34,750 bases of DNA, taken from NCBI GenBank assembly GCA_016870535.1, contig VGBK01000011.1:1-34750 (forward strand), in the 5' to 3' direction. Shown here one piece after another: positions 23,739 through 31,227 of the stretch. The translations under genes and the position numbers were made by a program. The stretch is from Actinomycetota bacterium. Its GTDB lineage: Bacteria; Actinomycetota; Acidimicrobiia; Spongiisociales; UBA11373. Position 1 is the stretch's first letter. The number at the start of each line of letters is the position of its first letter. A model generated the notes under the pieces. It ran no database searches, was not told the DNA's origin, and was given only the letters and a program-made list of their open reading frames with translations.

Positions 23739-24896
23739 TCAAGTGCGACGCGAGGTGCCCCGGGCCGCCGCTTCCCAATACCCCTCGATCAACGCCGCGG
23801 CGGCGGCATCCACGACCGCCGAGGTGCTCCCCCGCCCGAGGCTGAGCCGTACGCTGCCCAGGGCGATCGCGGGTTCCAGGCCCATAGCGAGCAGCACCTC
23901 CGAGGGGCTGGGGTCCTCCTCATGGCAGGCCGAACCGGTGGTGGCGGCCACCCGCGGAGTCGCCGCCAGCACGCTGCTGCCGCCGACTCCGGGGAACGAG
24001 ATGTTGAGGGTGTTGGGCAGCACCCGGCGCGGATGACCGTTGCGGCGCAACCCCGGAATGGCGGCGCGCAGGCGCTCCCAGAGCCGGTCCCGTTCGCGCG
24101 CCTGACGGGCGGCCTCTGCCTCCAGATCTGCCCCGGCACGCCGGCAGGCGGCGCCCAGGCCCACGATGGAAGCCACGTTCTCCGTTCCCGGGCGCCGCCC
24201 CTGCTCCTGCCCCGCCCCGCGCAGCACCGGGCCGAGACGGACGCCCCGGCGCACGTAGAGAGCGCCCACCCCCTTCGGCGCGTACATCTTGTGCCCGGCG
24301 ATCGAAAGCAGGTCGATCCCCAACTCGTCCACCCGCAGCGGCACCTTGCCCAAGGCCTGGGCCGCGTCGGCGTGCGTCACCGCTCCCCGGGCGCGAGCGA
24401 TCTCCGCCAGTTCTCGCACCGGCTGCAGGGTGCCGGTCTCGTTCTGCGCGAGGATGACGGTGAGCAGCGCGGGCCCGTCGTCCAGGAGGGCTGCGGCCTC
24501 GTCCAGAGACACCAAGCAGTCGCCGTCCACCTGCAGGCGATCCACCCTCCAGCCCTCCCGGTTGAGCCAGGCGCACGGTTCGGCGGTGGCCGGGTGCTCC
24601 ACCACCGTGGTGACCACCGCGCGCCGGGCGGCGGCCGCCGCCACCCCGAGAATCGCCAGGTTGTTGGCCTCGGTCCCGCCGGAGGTGAAGACCACCTCGG
24701 CCGGCAGCGCTCCGATGAGTGCGGCCACCTCCTCCCGGGCGGCGTCGACCGCCGACCGGGCTCTCTTCCCCGGCGCGTGGCTGCTGGAGGGATTGCCGTG
24801 GTGGGTCGTCAGGAAGGGAAGCATGGCTTCCAGCACTTCGGGCAAGAGGGGAGTGGTGGCGTTGTGGTCCAGATAGATCGGCTCGGTCTCGGGCAC
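23739..24896 (-). CDS. Cysteine desulfurase (NifS/IscS family)
   Basis: MPETEPIYLDHNATTPLLPEVLEAMLPFLTTHHGNPSSSH ... VVFTSGGTEANNLAI ... HADAAQALGKVPL ... LLSIAGHKMYAPKGVGALYVRRG ... TTGSACHEEDPSPSEVLLAMGL ... SVRLSLGRGST. Confidence 0.96.
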   Translation of the reverse strand: MPETEPIYLDHNATTPLLPEVLEAMLPFLTTHHGNPSSSHAPGKRARSAVDAAREEVAALIGALPAEVVFTSGGTEANNLAILGVAAAAARRAVVTTVVEHPATAEPCAWLNREGWRVDRLQVDGDCLVSLDEAAALLDDGPALLTVILAQNETGTLQPVRELAEIARARGAVTHADAAQALGKVPLRVDELGIDLLSIAGHKMYAPKGVGALYVRRGVRLGPVLRGAGQEQGRRPGTENVASIVGLGAACRRAGADLEAEAARQARERDRLWERLRAAIPGLRRNGHPRRVLPNTLNISFPGVGGSSVLAATPRVAATTGSACHEEDPSPSEVLLAMGLEPAIALGSVRLSLGRGSTSAVVDAAAAALIEGYWEAAARGTSRRT

Positions 24897-25048
24897 GAGT
24901 TCCCTCCACTGGAGCGGGCACAGTGCTGCCTCGTCATGGTACGGAGCCGGCGCGCGCTAGGTTCGGCCGAGACCGGCGGGCTGCCACCCCGTCCCGGAAT
25001 CGCCACCGGATTACCCTCCGCGAGCGCTGCCGCCGGATCGGAGATGCC

Positions 25049-25228
25049 ATGGCCACCACCCTGTTCATCCTCAACGACCCTCCCTACGGCACCGAGCGCA
25101 GCTACAACGGCTTGCGCCTGGATATCCGCGGCATCCGGGACGAGAAGCCGGCCGAGGGATGCGGGCGCGGCGCCCTGGAAGGACTGGCCGAGTGGACCCA
25201 GCAGGCCGACCGGGTGCTGGTGTTCTGA
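25049..25228 (+). pseudogene. Internally deleted DsrE-family protein (59 aa); remnant or miniaturised form
   Basis: MATTLFILNDPPYGTERSYNGLRL | DIRGIRDEKPAEGCGRGALEGLAEWTQQADRVLVF: both ends match full-length (about 115 aa) DsrE-like proteins, the middle and GTCMDARG-type catalytic Cys region are missing, frame kept. Confidence 0.75.
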
Positions 25229-25237
25229 AGCCGGCAA

Positions 25238-25939
25238 GTGGAAAACGAACCGATCACCGTTGCTCCGGAGGACTACCGGCGCTGGCGCGCCCGCCCGCTG
25301 GGGGCTCTCACCGAGGCTCGCGAGATAGCCCTGGTTCTGAGCACCGCCGGGCCGCTCGCCGGCCGGCATCTGCTGGATGTCGGCTGCGGCGACGGCACCT
25401 ACGCCATAGCGGCCGCCCGCCGCGGGGCCGTCGTGTCGGCCGTCGACCGGTCGGCCGGGATGATCGACGCCGCCCGCCTCCGGGCTCGAGACCTCAGAGT
25501 GGCCGTCGAGTTCTGCCGCGCCGATGCGACCCGGCTTCCCTTCGCCACCGGCACCTTCGACCTGGTCACTGCGGTCACCGTGCTGTGCTTCGTGCCCGAT
25601 GCCGGCTCGGCCGTTCGGGAGATGGCTCGCGTGCTGGCCCCCGGCGGGAGGCTGGTCATCGGAGAACTGAATCGATGGAGCACCTGGGCCGCCTGGCGGC
25701 GCCTGCGTGCCCGCTTCGGCTCGCCCCGGTGGCGGCACGCCTCGTTCCGCTCACCCCGATCTCTGGCCCGCCTCATCCGGGACTCCGGGCTGGTGCCGGA
25801 GCGGGTGCGGGGAGCCATCTACTACCCTCCGCTCCCCTTCCTCGCCCGGGTCATGGGACCGGCCGAGCGTCCTCTCCGCGCGCTGACCACCGTAGGAGCG
25901 GCGTTCCTCGCTGCCGGGGCGGCCAAGCCTGCCCCGTAG
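25238..25939 (+). CDS. Class I SAM-dependent methyltransferase (UbiE/Methyltransf_11 type)
   Basis: AGRHLLDVGCGDGTYAIAAARRGAVVSAVDRSAGMIDAARLRA...VEFCRADATRLPFATGTFDLVTAVTVLCFVPDAGSAVREMARVLAPGGRLVIGEL. Confidence 0.93.
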   Translation: MENEPITVAPEDYRRWRARPLGALTEAREIALVLSTAGPLAGRHLLDVGCGDGTYAIAAARRGAVVSAVDRSAGMIDAARLRARDLRVAVEFCRADATRLPFATGTFDLVTAVTVLCFVPDAGSAVREMARVLAPGGRLVIGELNRWSTWAAWRRLRARFGSPRWRHASFRSPRSLARLIRDSGLVPERVRGAIYYPPLPFLARVMGPAERPLRALTTVGAAFLAAGAAKPAP

Positions 25940-25992
25940 TGGGGCACCGGCGGCCGCTAGGGCCCCTCCCCTCGACCCGGTGCCGCCCGGGC

Positions 25993-26301
25993 TCACCCCG
26001 CCAGGGCGCGCGCCAGCCAGTAGGCGGCCACCCCTCCCGCCAGCACCCCCGGCAGCGACCGGCGGGTCAACCAGCCCCCGCCCACCGCCCCGCCGAGAGC
26101 GGCATACCCGGGCACCGGGTCCTCCAAGCCCCCGGGGACCAGCAGCGTCGCGGCCGCCAGGGACACGAACAGCGCCAGCGGGAACCGCTCCAGGAAGCGG
26201 GCGAGGCGTCCGGCGGGGGCCGGCCCCGCCCGAGCCAGGAACGACACCCGGCAGCCGTAGGTGACCGCAGCCATGCCCAGGACCACGAGCAGCTCAGTCA
26301 T
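25993..26301 (-). CDS. azlD: AzlD-family branched-chain amino acid transport protein
   Basis: MTELLVVLGMAAVTYGCRVSFLARAGPAPAGRLARFLERFPLALFVSLAAATLLVPGG...; overlaps azlC by 8 bp. Confidence 0.85.
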   Translation of the reverse strand: MTELLVVLGMAAVTYGCRVSFLARAGPAPAGRLARFLERFPLALFVSLAAATLLVPGGLEDPVPGYAALGGAVGGGWLTRRSLPGVLAGGVAAYWLARALAG

Positions 26302-26962
26302 CGGGAAGCACCGCCCCCACGGCCGCGGCCACGACGGCGGCGGCGGTGATCCGCCAGGCGCTCGGCAGAATCGCGGCACCAAAGGTCGCTCCCGCGGCGA
26401 GGGCGGCCACCAGCAGATCCCACCGGCTGCGGACCAGCGGGGCCGCCAGGCCCACGAACAGCACGGCGAAGAACACCTCCGCCCCCCAGGCAGCCGGGTC
26501 GAGACGGGCCCCGAAGGCCGCTCCGGCCGCGGTGCCTGCCAGCCACCCGGAAAGCAGCAGCAGGTCCGCCGCCGCCTTGTAGGCCACCAGGTCCGGTTCG
26601 CCGCGGCGCGCCGCGGCCACGGTGAGCCCGAAGGTCTCGTCGACCAGGACCCAGGCCAGAGCGAGGCGTACCCGCGGCGGCCGGGGCCCCACCAGGCCGG
26701 CGAGGCGCGCCGACATGGGGATGTGGCGCAGCGCCAGCCCCGAGGCGGCCACCAGAACGGGCCCGGCCCCCGCCCCGGCCAGCCCTACCCAGGCGAACTG
26801 CGCCGCCCCGGAGACCACCAGCGCCGAGGCCAGGATCACCAGCCAGGTCGCCAGGCCCGCCTGTACCCCGAGGATCCCGTAGGCGACCCCAAAGGCGCCG
26901 ACGGCGACGAACAGCACCAGGCCGTCGCGCAGCCCCCGGCGAAAGGAAGGGCTGCGGAGCAT
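26294..26962 (-). CDS. azlC: AzlC-family branched-chain amino acid permease
   Basis: FRRGLRDGLVLFVAVGAFGVAYGILGVQAGLATWLVILASALVVSGAAQFAWVGLAGAG...LRHIPMSARL...LVDETFGLTVA. Confidence 0.92.
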   Translation of the reverse strand: MLRSPSFRRGLRDGLVLFVAVGAFGVAYGILGVQAGLATWLVILASALVVSGAAQFAWVGLAGAGAGPVLVAASGLALRHIPMSARLAGLVGPRPPRVRLALAWVLVDETFGLTVAAARRGEPDLVAYKAAADLLLLSGWLAGTAAGAAFGARLDPAAWGAEVFFAVLFVGLAAPLVRSRWDLLVAALAAGATFGAAILPSAWRITAAAVVAAAVGAVLPDD

Positions 26963-26990
26963 CGGGGGATGGTAGAGGCCGGCGGCTGCT

Positions 26991-27016
26991 CCCTCTCCCG
27001 GCCTGCCGGGAGAGGG
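26991..27016. repeat. REP-like palindrome copy A
   Basis: CCCTCTCCCGG-CCTG-CCGGGAGAGGG, perfect 11-bp stem, followed by CCGGGAGCGAGGA tail. Confidence 0.7.
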
Positions 27017-27149
27017 CCGGGAGCGAGGACCGCCGCCCCCTCCCGGCCTGCCCGCACCACGAGGCCGCCCGCCGGCGGCCGGCCCCTCTCCTGCTCACGC
27101 GGGAGGAGATGCTCTCTGTCCCCCTCTTCCCGCGGCTACACCGAACGCG

Positions 27150-27177
27150 CCTCTCCCGGCCAACCGGCCGGGAGAGG
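27150..27177. repeat. REP-like palindrome copy C
   Basis: CCTCTCCCGGCC-AACC-GGCCGGGAGAGG, perfect 12-bp stem sharing the CTCTCCCGG/CCGGGAGAG arms of copy A, followed by TGCCAGCAACGAGGG tail. Confidence 0.7.
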
Positions 27178-27201
27178 TGCCAGCAACGAGGGCCGGGGCC
27201 C

Positions 27202-27924
27202 CTAGCCGGTGATCCCCAGTTCCCGCTTGAGCTCCTCCAGCTTGGCATCGGCCTGGGAGACCGAGATGGCCTCGCGCAGCTCGACCTCGGCCCCCTCCGG
27301 GGTGGCCTCGCGCAACTCGGCACGCGCCATGGCTTCGGCACGCCGCGCCTCGATCTTGTCCTCCACCTTGTCGAGGCTGACCGCCTCGTCGTCGAAGGTG
27401 GCCGACATGGACTCCACGGCCTTGTTGACCGACTCCTGCATCTTCGCCTGCTGCAAGGCGCCCAGCAGCTCCATCCGCCGGGCCGCCAGCTCCTGCAAGC
27501 GCATGGCGTTCTGCTGCACCGCCCGCTTGGCCGCCTCGGCCTGGGAGGCCGCCGTCTCGTACTGGCTCTTGAGGGACGCCAGGTTGTTCTCGGCGGCCTG
27601 CAGGCGCATCGCCACCCCCTGGGCGGTGCGGGTCCACTTCTCGGCGGCCGCGCCGTCGCCGGCGGCGGTGGCCTCCTGGCCCTTCAGCAGCGCCTGCTTC
27701 GCCAGCTCGCGGGCCTCGCCGGCCTGGGTGGCCGCCCGCTCGATCTGGCTCTCCAACTGGGTGCGGTGCGCCACCACCTTGGCCGCCTGAGTGCGCAGCT
27801 CTTGATCACGCTTGCGCGCCTCGGTGATGGCCTGCTCGATCTCGATCTCCGGGTCCATCATCTTCTCGGCCTTGGTGCGGAAGAGGGTCTTGAGGTAGCC
27901 CCAGAGACGCTTGAAGAAGCCCAT
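27202..27924 (-). CDS. pspA: PspA/IM30 (Vipp1) family envelope-stress protein
   Basis: MGFFKRLWGYLKTLFRTKAEKMMDPEIEIEQAITEARKRDQELRTQAAKVVAHRTQLESQIERA...YETAASQAEAAKRAVQQN...; ATG 27924 has SD AGAAGG with 6-nt spacing. Confidence 0.92.
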   Translation of the reverse strand: MGFFKRLWGYLKTLFRTKAEKMMDPEIEIEQAITEARKRDQELRTQAAKVVAHRTQLESQIERAATQAGEARELAKQALLKGQEATAAGDGAAAEKWTRTAQGVAMRLQAAENNLASLKSQYETAASQAEAAKRAVQQNAMRLQELAARRMELLGALQQAKMQESVNKAVESMSATFDDEAVSLDKVEDKIEARRAEAMARAELREATPEGAEVELREAISVSQADAKLEELKRELGITG

Positions 27925-27938
27925 GATCATCCTTCTCT

Positions 27939-27960
27939 AGATTGCCGGCAGATTGCCGGC
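27939..27960 (-). promoter_or_regulatory. Perfect 11-bp tandem repeat just upstream of pspA
   Basis: AGATTGCCGGC x2 (27939-27949, 27950-27960). Confidence 0.45.
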
Positions 27961-27994
27961 TCAGTGTAGGGAATCGCCGCTCCCCAGCGCCGAA

Positions 27995-28020
27995 GGCGCG
28001 CCCACTTCGCCGGGCGCGCC
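27995..28020 (-). terminator. Hairpin downstream of the TPM-like gene
   Basis: GGCGCGCCC-ACTTCGCC-GGGCGCGCC, 9-bp perfect stem about 50 nt past stop at 28071; alternative small hairpin GCGCC-GAA-GGCGC overlaps it. Confidence 0.4.
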
Positions 28021-28070
28021 CGCTACAGCCCCCGGGCCCCCTCCGCGCCCCGGTGCCGACGGCGCCGCGG

Positions 28071-29387
28071 TCAGCGACGCCGCTGGATGCCGGTGCGGCC
28101 CCCCCGCGCCCGGCCCGCGGACCCGGATCCCCCCATCCTCGGCCGGCCCGCCGACCCGGATCCCCCCATCCTCGGCCGGGCCGGGGCCCCGCCCGATCCC
28201 GAGCCCCAACTCCCCGAGGTGGGTCGCGGGCCCCAGTCGTAGGAACGCGGCTGGCCCATGCCCCCGACGATCACCGCGAAGACATCCAGCCAGGAGAAGC
28301 CGCCGCCCCCGTATGAGCGGGGGGCCGCCGGGGCAGGAACCGGCCGGCCCTGCACCTCGATCATACGCGGATCGGGTTGCTCGCCGCGTCGCAGCTTGGC
28401 GGCGTCGGCGGCGCAGACCCGCACCGTCTTGTTGCCGGCGGCGGTGCGCACCTCGGCCTCCTCGAACGGGCCCTCGTGCGTGGGGTCGAAGAAGCAGGCG
28501 TGCCGCTCCTCCTTGGCGGGGCGCGGCGGCACCGGCTTCCCCCCGGCGAGGGCGGCGGCGGCGTCGAGTTGCCAGCGGGCCTCGTCCAGGCGGGCGCTGA
28601 TCTCTTCCAGACGCGCCAGTTCGGCAGCGCCCTCGTAGGACTCCGCGGCCTCGGTGAAGGTACGGCTCGCCTCCTCCAGATACTGATTGTCCTCGCGCGT
28701 CTCCGAAGCGGCGACCTCGTCGGAGATCTCGAGGATGGTGTTGGCCATGGCGTCGAGTTGAACCTTGATCTCCCGGCGGGCCTCCTCGACGGCGCGGGCC
28801 TTGCTCTGCGCCGCGCTCTTCGACTGGCGGCGCGCCGCCCACACCACCAGCAGGACCAGGCCCCCCACCAGGACGAGCAGCACGACGAGGCCGGTCTTGC
28901 CGCCTCCCCCGCCGGTCGTGGCCCCGCCGTCCTGCCCGCCGTCGACGGGCGCCCCGATGAGGGAAGCCACCACCCCCTCCACGAACTCGACATCGCCGCC
29001 CGGGGTGGCCAACCCGGCGTCGAGGGCCCGTGCCAGCGCCGCCGGGTCCTGGTCCCAGGTGGCCCACCCGGCCGTCGTCTCCGCCTTCACCAGCACCGTG
29101 CCGTCGCCGAGGCGATCGAGCACCGCATCGGCAAAGGTGGTCGCCCCGCCCGGAGGGTCGTCCATCAGGAGCACCACGAAGAGGCGCACCCCGGCGCTGC
29201 CCGCCCGGGCCACCGCCGCCGAGATCCGGCCCTCGTCGGCCGGGAGGCCCGGATCGATCCAGTACCCGTTGTCGCCCACCCGGGCGGCGACCTGGTCGGG
29301 GGTCTGGGCCCCCGCCGGAGCCGCCACCGCGACGAGCAGGCCCACGAGGACCACGAGCAGGAGCAGACGCCGCATCATGGCGACCAC
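28071..29387 (-). CDS. TPM-domain-like (TLP18.3/Psb32/MOLO-1-type) membrane protein with coiled coil and Gly/Arg-rich tail
   Basis: Signal peptide MRRLLLLVVLVGLLVAVAAPAGA; VAARVGDNGYWIDPGLPADEGRISAAVARAGSAGVRLFVVLLMDDP; central TM GLVVLLVLVGGLVLLVVWAARR; C-terminal RPRMGGSGSAGRPRMGGSGSAGRARGGRTG. Confidence 0.7.
   Translation of the reverse strand: MVAMMRRLLLLVVLVGLLVAVAAPAGAQTPDQVAARVGDNGYWIDPGLPADEGRISAAVARAGSAGVRLFVVLLMDDPPGGATTFADAVLDRLGDGTVLVKAETTAGWATWDQDPAALARALDAGLATPGGDVEFVEGVVASLIGAPVDGGQDGGATTGGGGGKTGLVVLLVLVGGLVLLVVWAARRQSKSAAQSKARAVEEARREIKVQLDAMANTILEISDEVAASETREDNQYLEEASRTFTEAAESYEGAAELARLEEISARLDEARWQLDAAAALAGGKPVPPRPAKEERHACFFDPTHEGPFEEAEVRTAAGNKTVRVCAADAAKLRRGEQPDPRMIEVQGRPVPAPAAPRSYGGGGFSWLDVFAVIVGGMGQPRSYDWGPRPTSGSWGSGSGGAPARPRMGGSGSAGRPRMGGSGSAGRARGGRTGIQRRR
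28113..28178. repeat. Two tandem 33-bp copies encoding the (RPRMGGSGSAG)2 tail
   Basis: GCCCGCSGACCCGGATCCCCCCATCCTCGGCCG at 28113-28145 and 28146-28178 with one mismatch. Confidence 0.9.
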
Positions 29388-29450
29388 TCTAGATGTCAGG
29401 CCTCAGGAAGCGGGACCGCCGCCGGCGGCCGGCGCCGGGCGGCCGCTCTC

Positions 29451-30362
29451 TCAGCGTCCGAACAGCGCGCGGGCGAAGAACCAGAGGTTGGCCGGCCTCT
29501 CGGCCAGGCGGCGGGTCAGATAGGGGTACCACGATTCGCCGTACGGAAGGTAGACCCGCACGGCGTGGCCGGCGGCGGCGAGGTCGGCTTGCAGCGAGGG
29601 ACGGATCCCGTAGAGCATCTGGAACTCGAACGGCGCCTGCCGCGAGCGCCCCAGGTCGGCGGCGGCGGCCACCAGACGGTGGTCGTGGGTGGCCACCGCG
29701 GGACGCACCTCCTCAGCGGCCATCAGCATGGCGAGCAGGGAGCGGAAAGCCTCATCCACCTGGGCCCGCCGCCGCAGCGCCACCGCCTCCGGTTCGTCGT
29801 AGGCCCCCTTGCACAGGCGGAGGTGCCCGCCCAGGGGCAGCACCCGGGCCAGGTCGGACGGAGTGCGGTGCAGGTAGGCCTGCAGCGCCAGCCCCAGGTT
29901 GCCGTGATCCGCCTGCACCCGGCAGTACCGGGCGACGGTGGCCTCGGTCAGGGCGCTCTCCTCCATGTCCACCGTCACCGTGGTCCCCACCGCCCCCGCC
30001 CGCACCGCCAGGGCGCGCAGCGACTCCTCGGCCAGGGCGTCGTCGAGACCCAGGCCCAACTGGGTGAGTTTCACCGAGATGTTGGCCTGCAGGCCCTCGG
30101 CGCCGATCCGGTCGATGCAGGCCAGGTAGTCGTCGCGGGCCTGGACGGCCAGGCGGGTATCGGAGACGTGCTCCCCCAGGTGGTCCAGGGAGACGAGGAA
30201 GCCCCGGTCGTTGAGGTGCCGCGCCACCGCCACCGCATCTTCGAGGGCCTCCCCCGCCACGAAGCGGGTGGCCACCCGGCGGCCCCAGCCGCCGGCGGTG
30301 AACACGCGGCGCACCAGGCGGCGGCGGGTGATCGCCAGCACCAGGCGGCCCAGGAGGCTCAA
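29451..30362 (-). CDS. Proline dehydrogenase (monofunctional PRODH)
   Basis: GFLVSLDHLGEHVSD ... ANISVKLTQLGLGLD ... VTVDMEESALTEATV ... LGLALQAYLHRTPSDL ... LRLCKGAYDEPEAVAL ... VATHDHRLV ... FEFQMLYGIRPSLQADLAAAGHAVRVYLPYGESWYPYLTRRLAERPANLWFF. Confidence 0.95.
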   Translation of the reverse strand: MSLLGRLVLAITRRRLVRRVFTAGGWGRRVATRFVAGEALEDAVAVARHLNDRGFLVSLDHLGEHVSDTRLAVQARDDYLACIDRIGAEGLQANISVKLTQLGLGLDDALAEESLRALAVRAGAVGTTVTVDMEESALTEATVARYCRVQADHGNLGLALQAYLHRTPSDLARVLPLGGHLRLCKGAYDEPEAVALRRRAQVDEAFRSLLAMLMAAEEVRPAVATHDHRLVAAAADLGRSRQAPFEFQMLYGIRPSLQADLAAAGHAVRVYLPYGESWYPYLTRRLAERPANLWFFARALFGR

Positions 30363-30384
30363 CGGGCCTCCCCTCGGGGAGCCC

Positions 30385-31203
30385 TCAAGGCTGCTCCACG
30401 GCGCGCCGCCCCAGTTCTCGGGACCGCTCGGCCGCCGCCCGCACCGCGTCGGCCACCAGGGCCCGGAAGCCGCGCTCTTCGAGCACGTGGACCGCGGCGG
30501 CGGTGGTGCCGCCGGGGGAGGTCACCTGGGCCCGCAACTGCTCGGGCCCGGCGTCGAGATCGGCCAGGAGCATCCCCGCCCCCCGGGCGGTCTGCTTCAC
30601 CAGGCGCTCGGCGGCATGCCGGGGGATGCCCTCCCGGATGGCCGCTTCGATGAGGGCCTCGGCGAGCAAGAACATGTAGGCCGGGCCCGTCCCCGAAACC
30701 GCAGTGACGGCGTCGAGCAGATGCTCGTCGAGGGCGATGGTCTGGCCCACCGACTCGAGGACGCCTACCGCCGCCCCTACCGCCTCCGGAGAGGCGTAGC
30801 GGCCCGTGCAATAGGCGCTCATGGCCTCGTCGAAGAGGGCCGGCGTGTTGGGCATGGCCCGCACCACCGGCACCTCGCCGAAGGCGTCCTCGAAGCGGCG
30901 GGTGGGCACCCCGGCGGCGAAGGACAGAATCACCTGGTCGGGGGTGATGGCCGGCCGGATCTGTTCGAGCAGGGCGGGGACGTCGCCGGGCTTCACCGCG
31001 ACCACCACCACGCGATGGCCCCGGACCGCCTCGGCGGCGTCCAGCAGCGTCCGCACTCCGATGCGCAGTTCTATCTCGGTCTGGCGCTCGGGGCGCCGCG
31101 CCGCCAGCACGAGTTCACGCCGTCCCCAGCCGGCGCGGAGCAGGCCACCGGCGAGCAGTTCGCCCATAGCCCCGGCCCCGAGGATGGCCACCTTGTCGTG
31201 CAC
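30385..31203 (-). CDS. proC: Pyrroline-5-carboxylate reductase
   Basis: MHDKVAILGAGAMGELLAGGLLRAG ... VVVVAVKPGDVPALLEQI ... VILSFAAGVPTRRFE ... VVRAMPNTPALFDEAMSAYCTG ... AVSGTGPAYMFLLAEALIEAAIREGIPRHAAERLVKQTARGAGMLL ... VTSPGGTTAAAVHVLEERGFRALVADAVRAA. Confidence 0.96.
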   Translation of the reverse strand: MHDKVAILGAGAMGELLAGGLLRAGWGRRELVLAARRPERQTEIELRIGVRTLLDAAEAVRGHRVVVVAVKPGDVPALLEQIRPAITPDQVILSFAAGVPTRRFEDAFGEVPVVRAMPNTPALFDEAMSAYCTGRYASPEAVGAAVGVLESVGQTIALDEHLLDAVTAVSGTGPAYMFLLAEALIEAAIREGIPRHAAERLVKQTARGAGMLLADLDAGPEQLRAQVTSPGGTTAAAVHVLEERGFRALVADAVRAAAERSRELGRRAVEQP

Positions 31204-31227
31204 GGCCGGGAGTATATGGCCGGAGCC

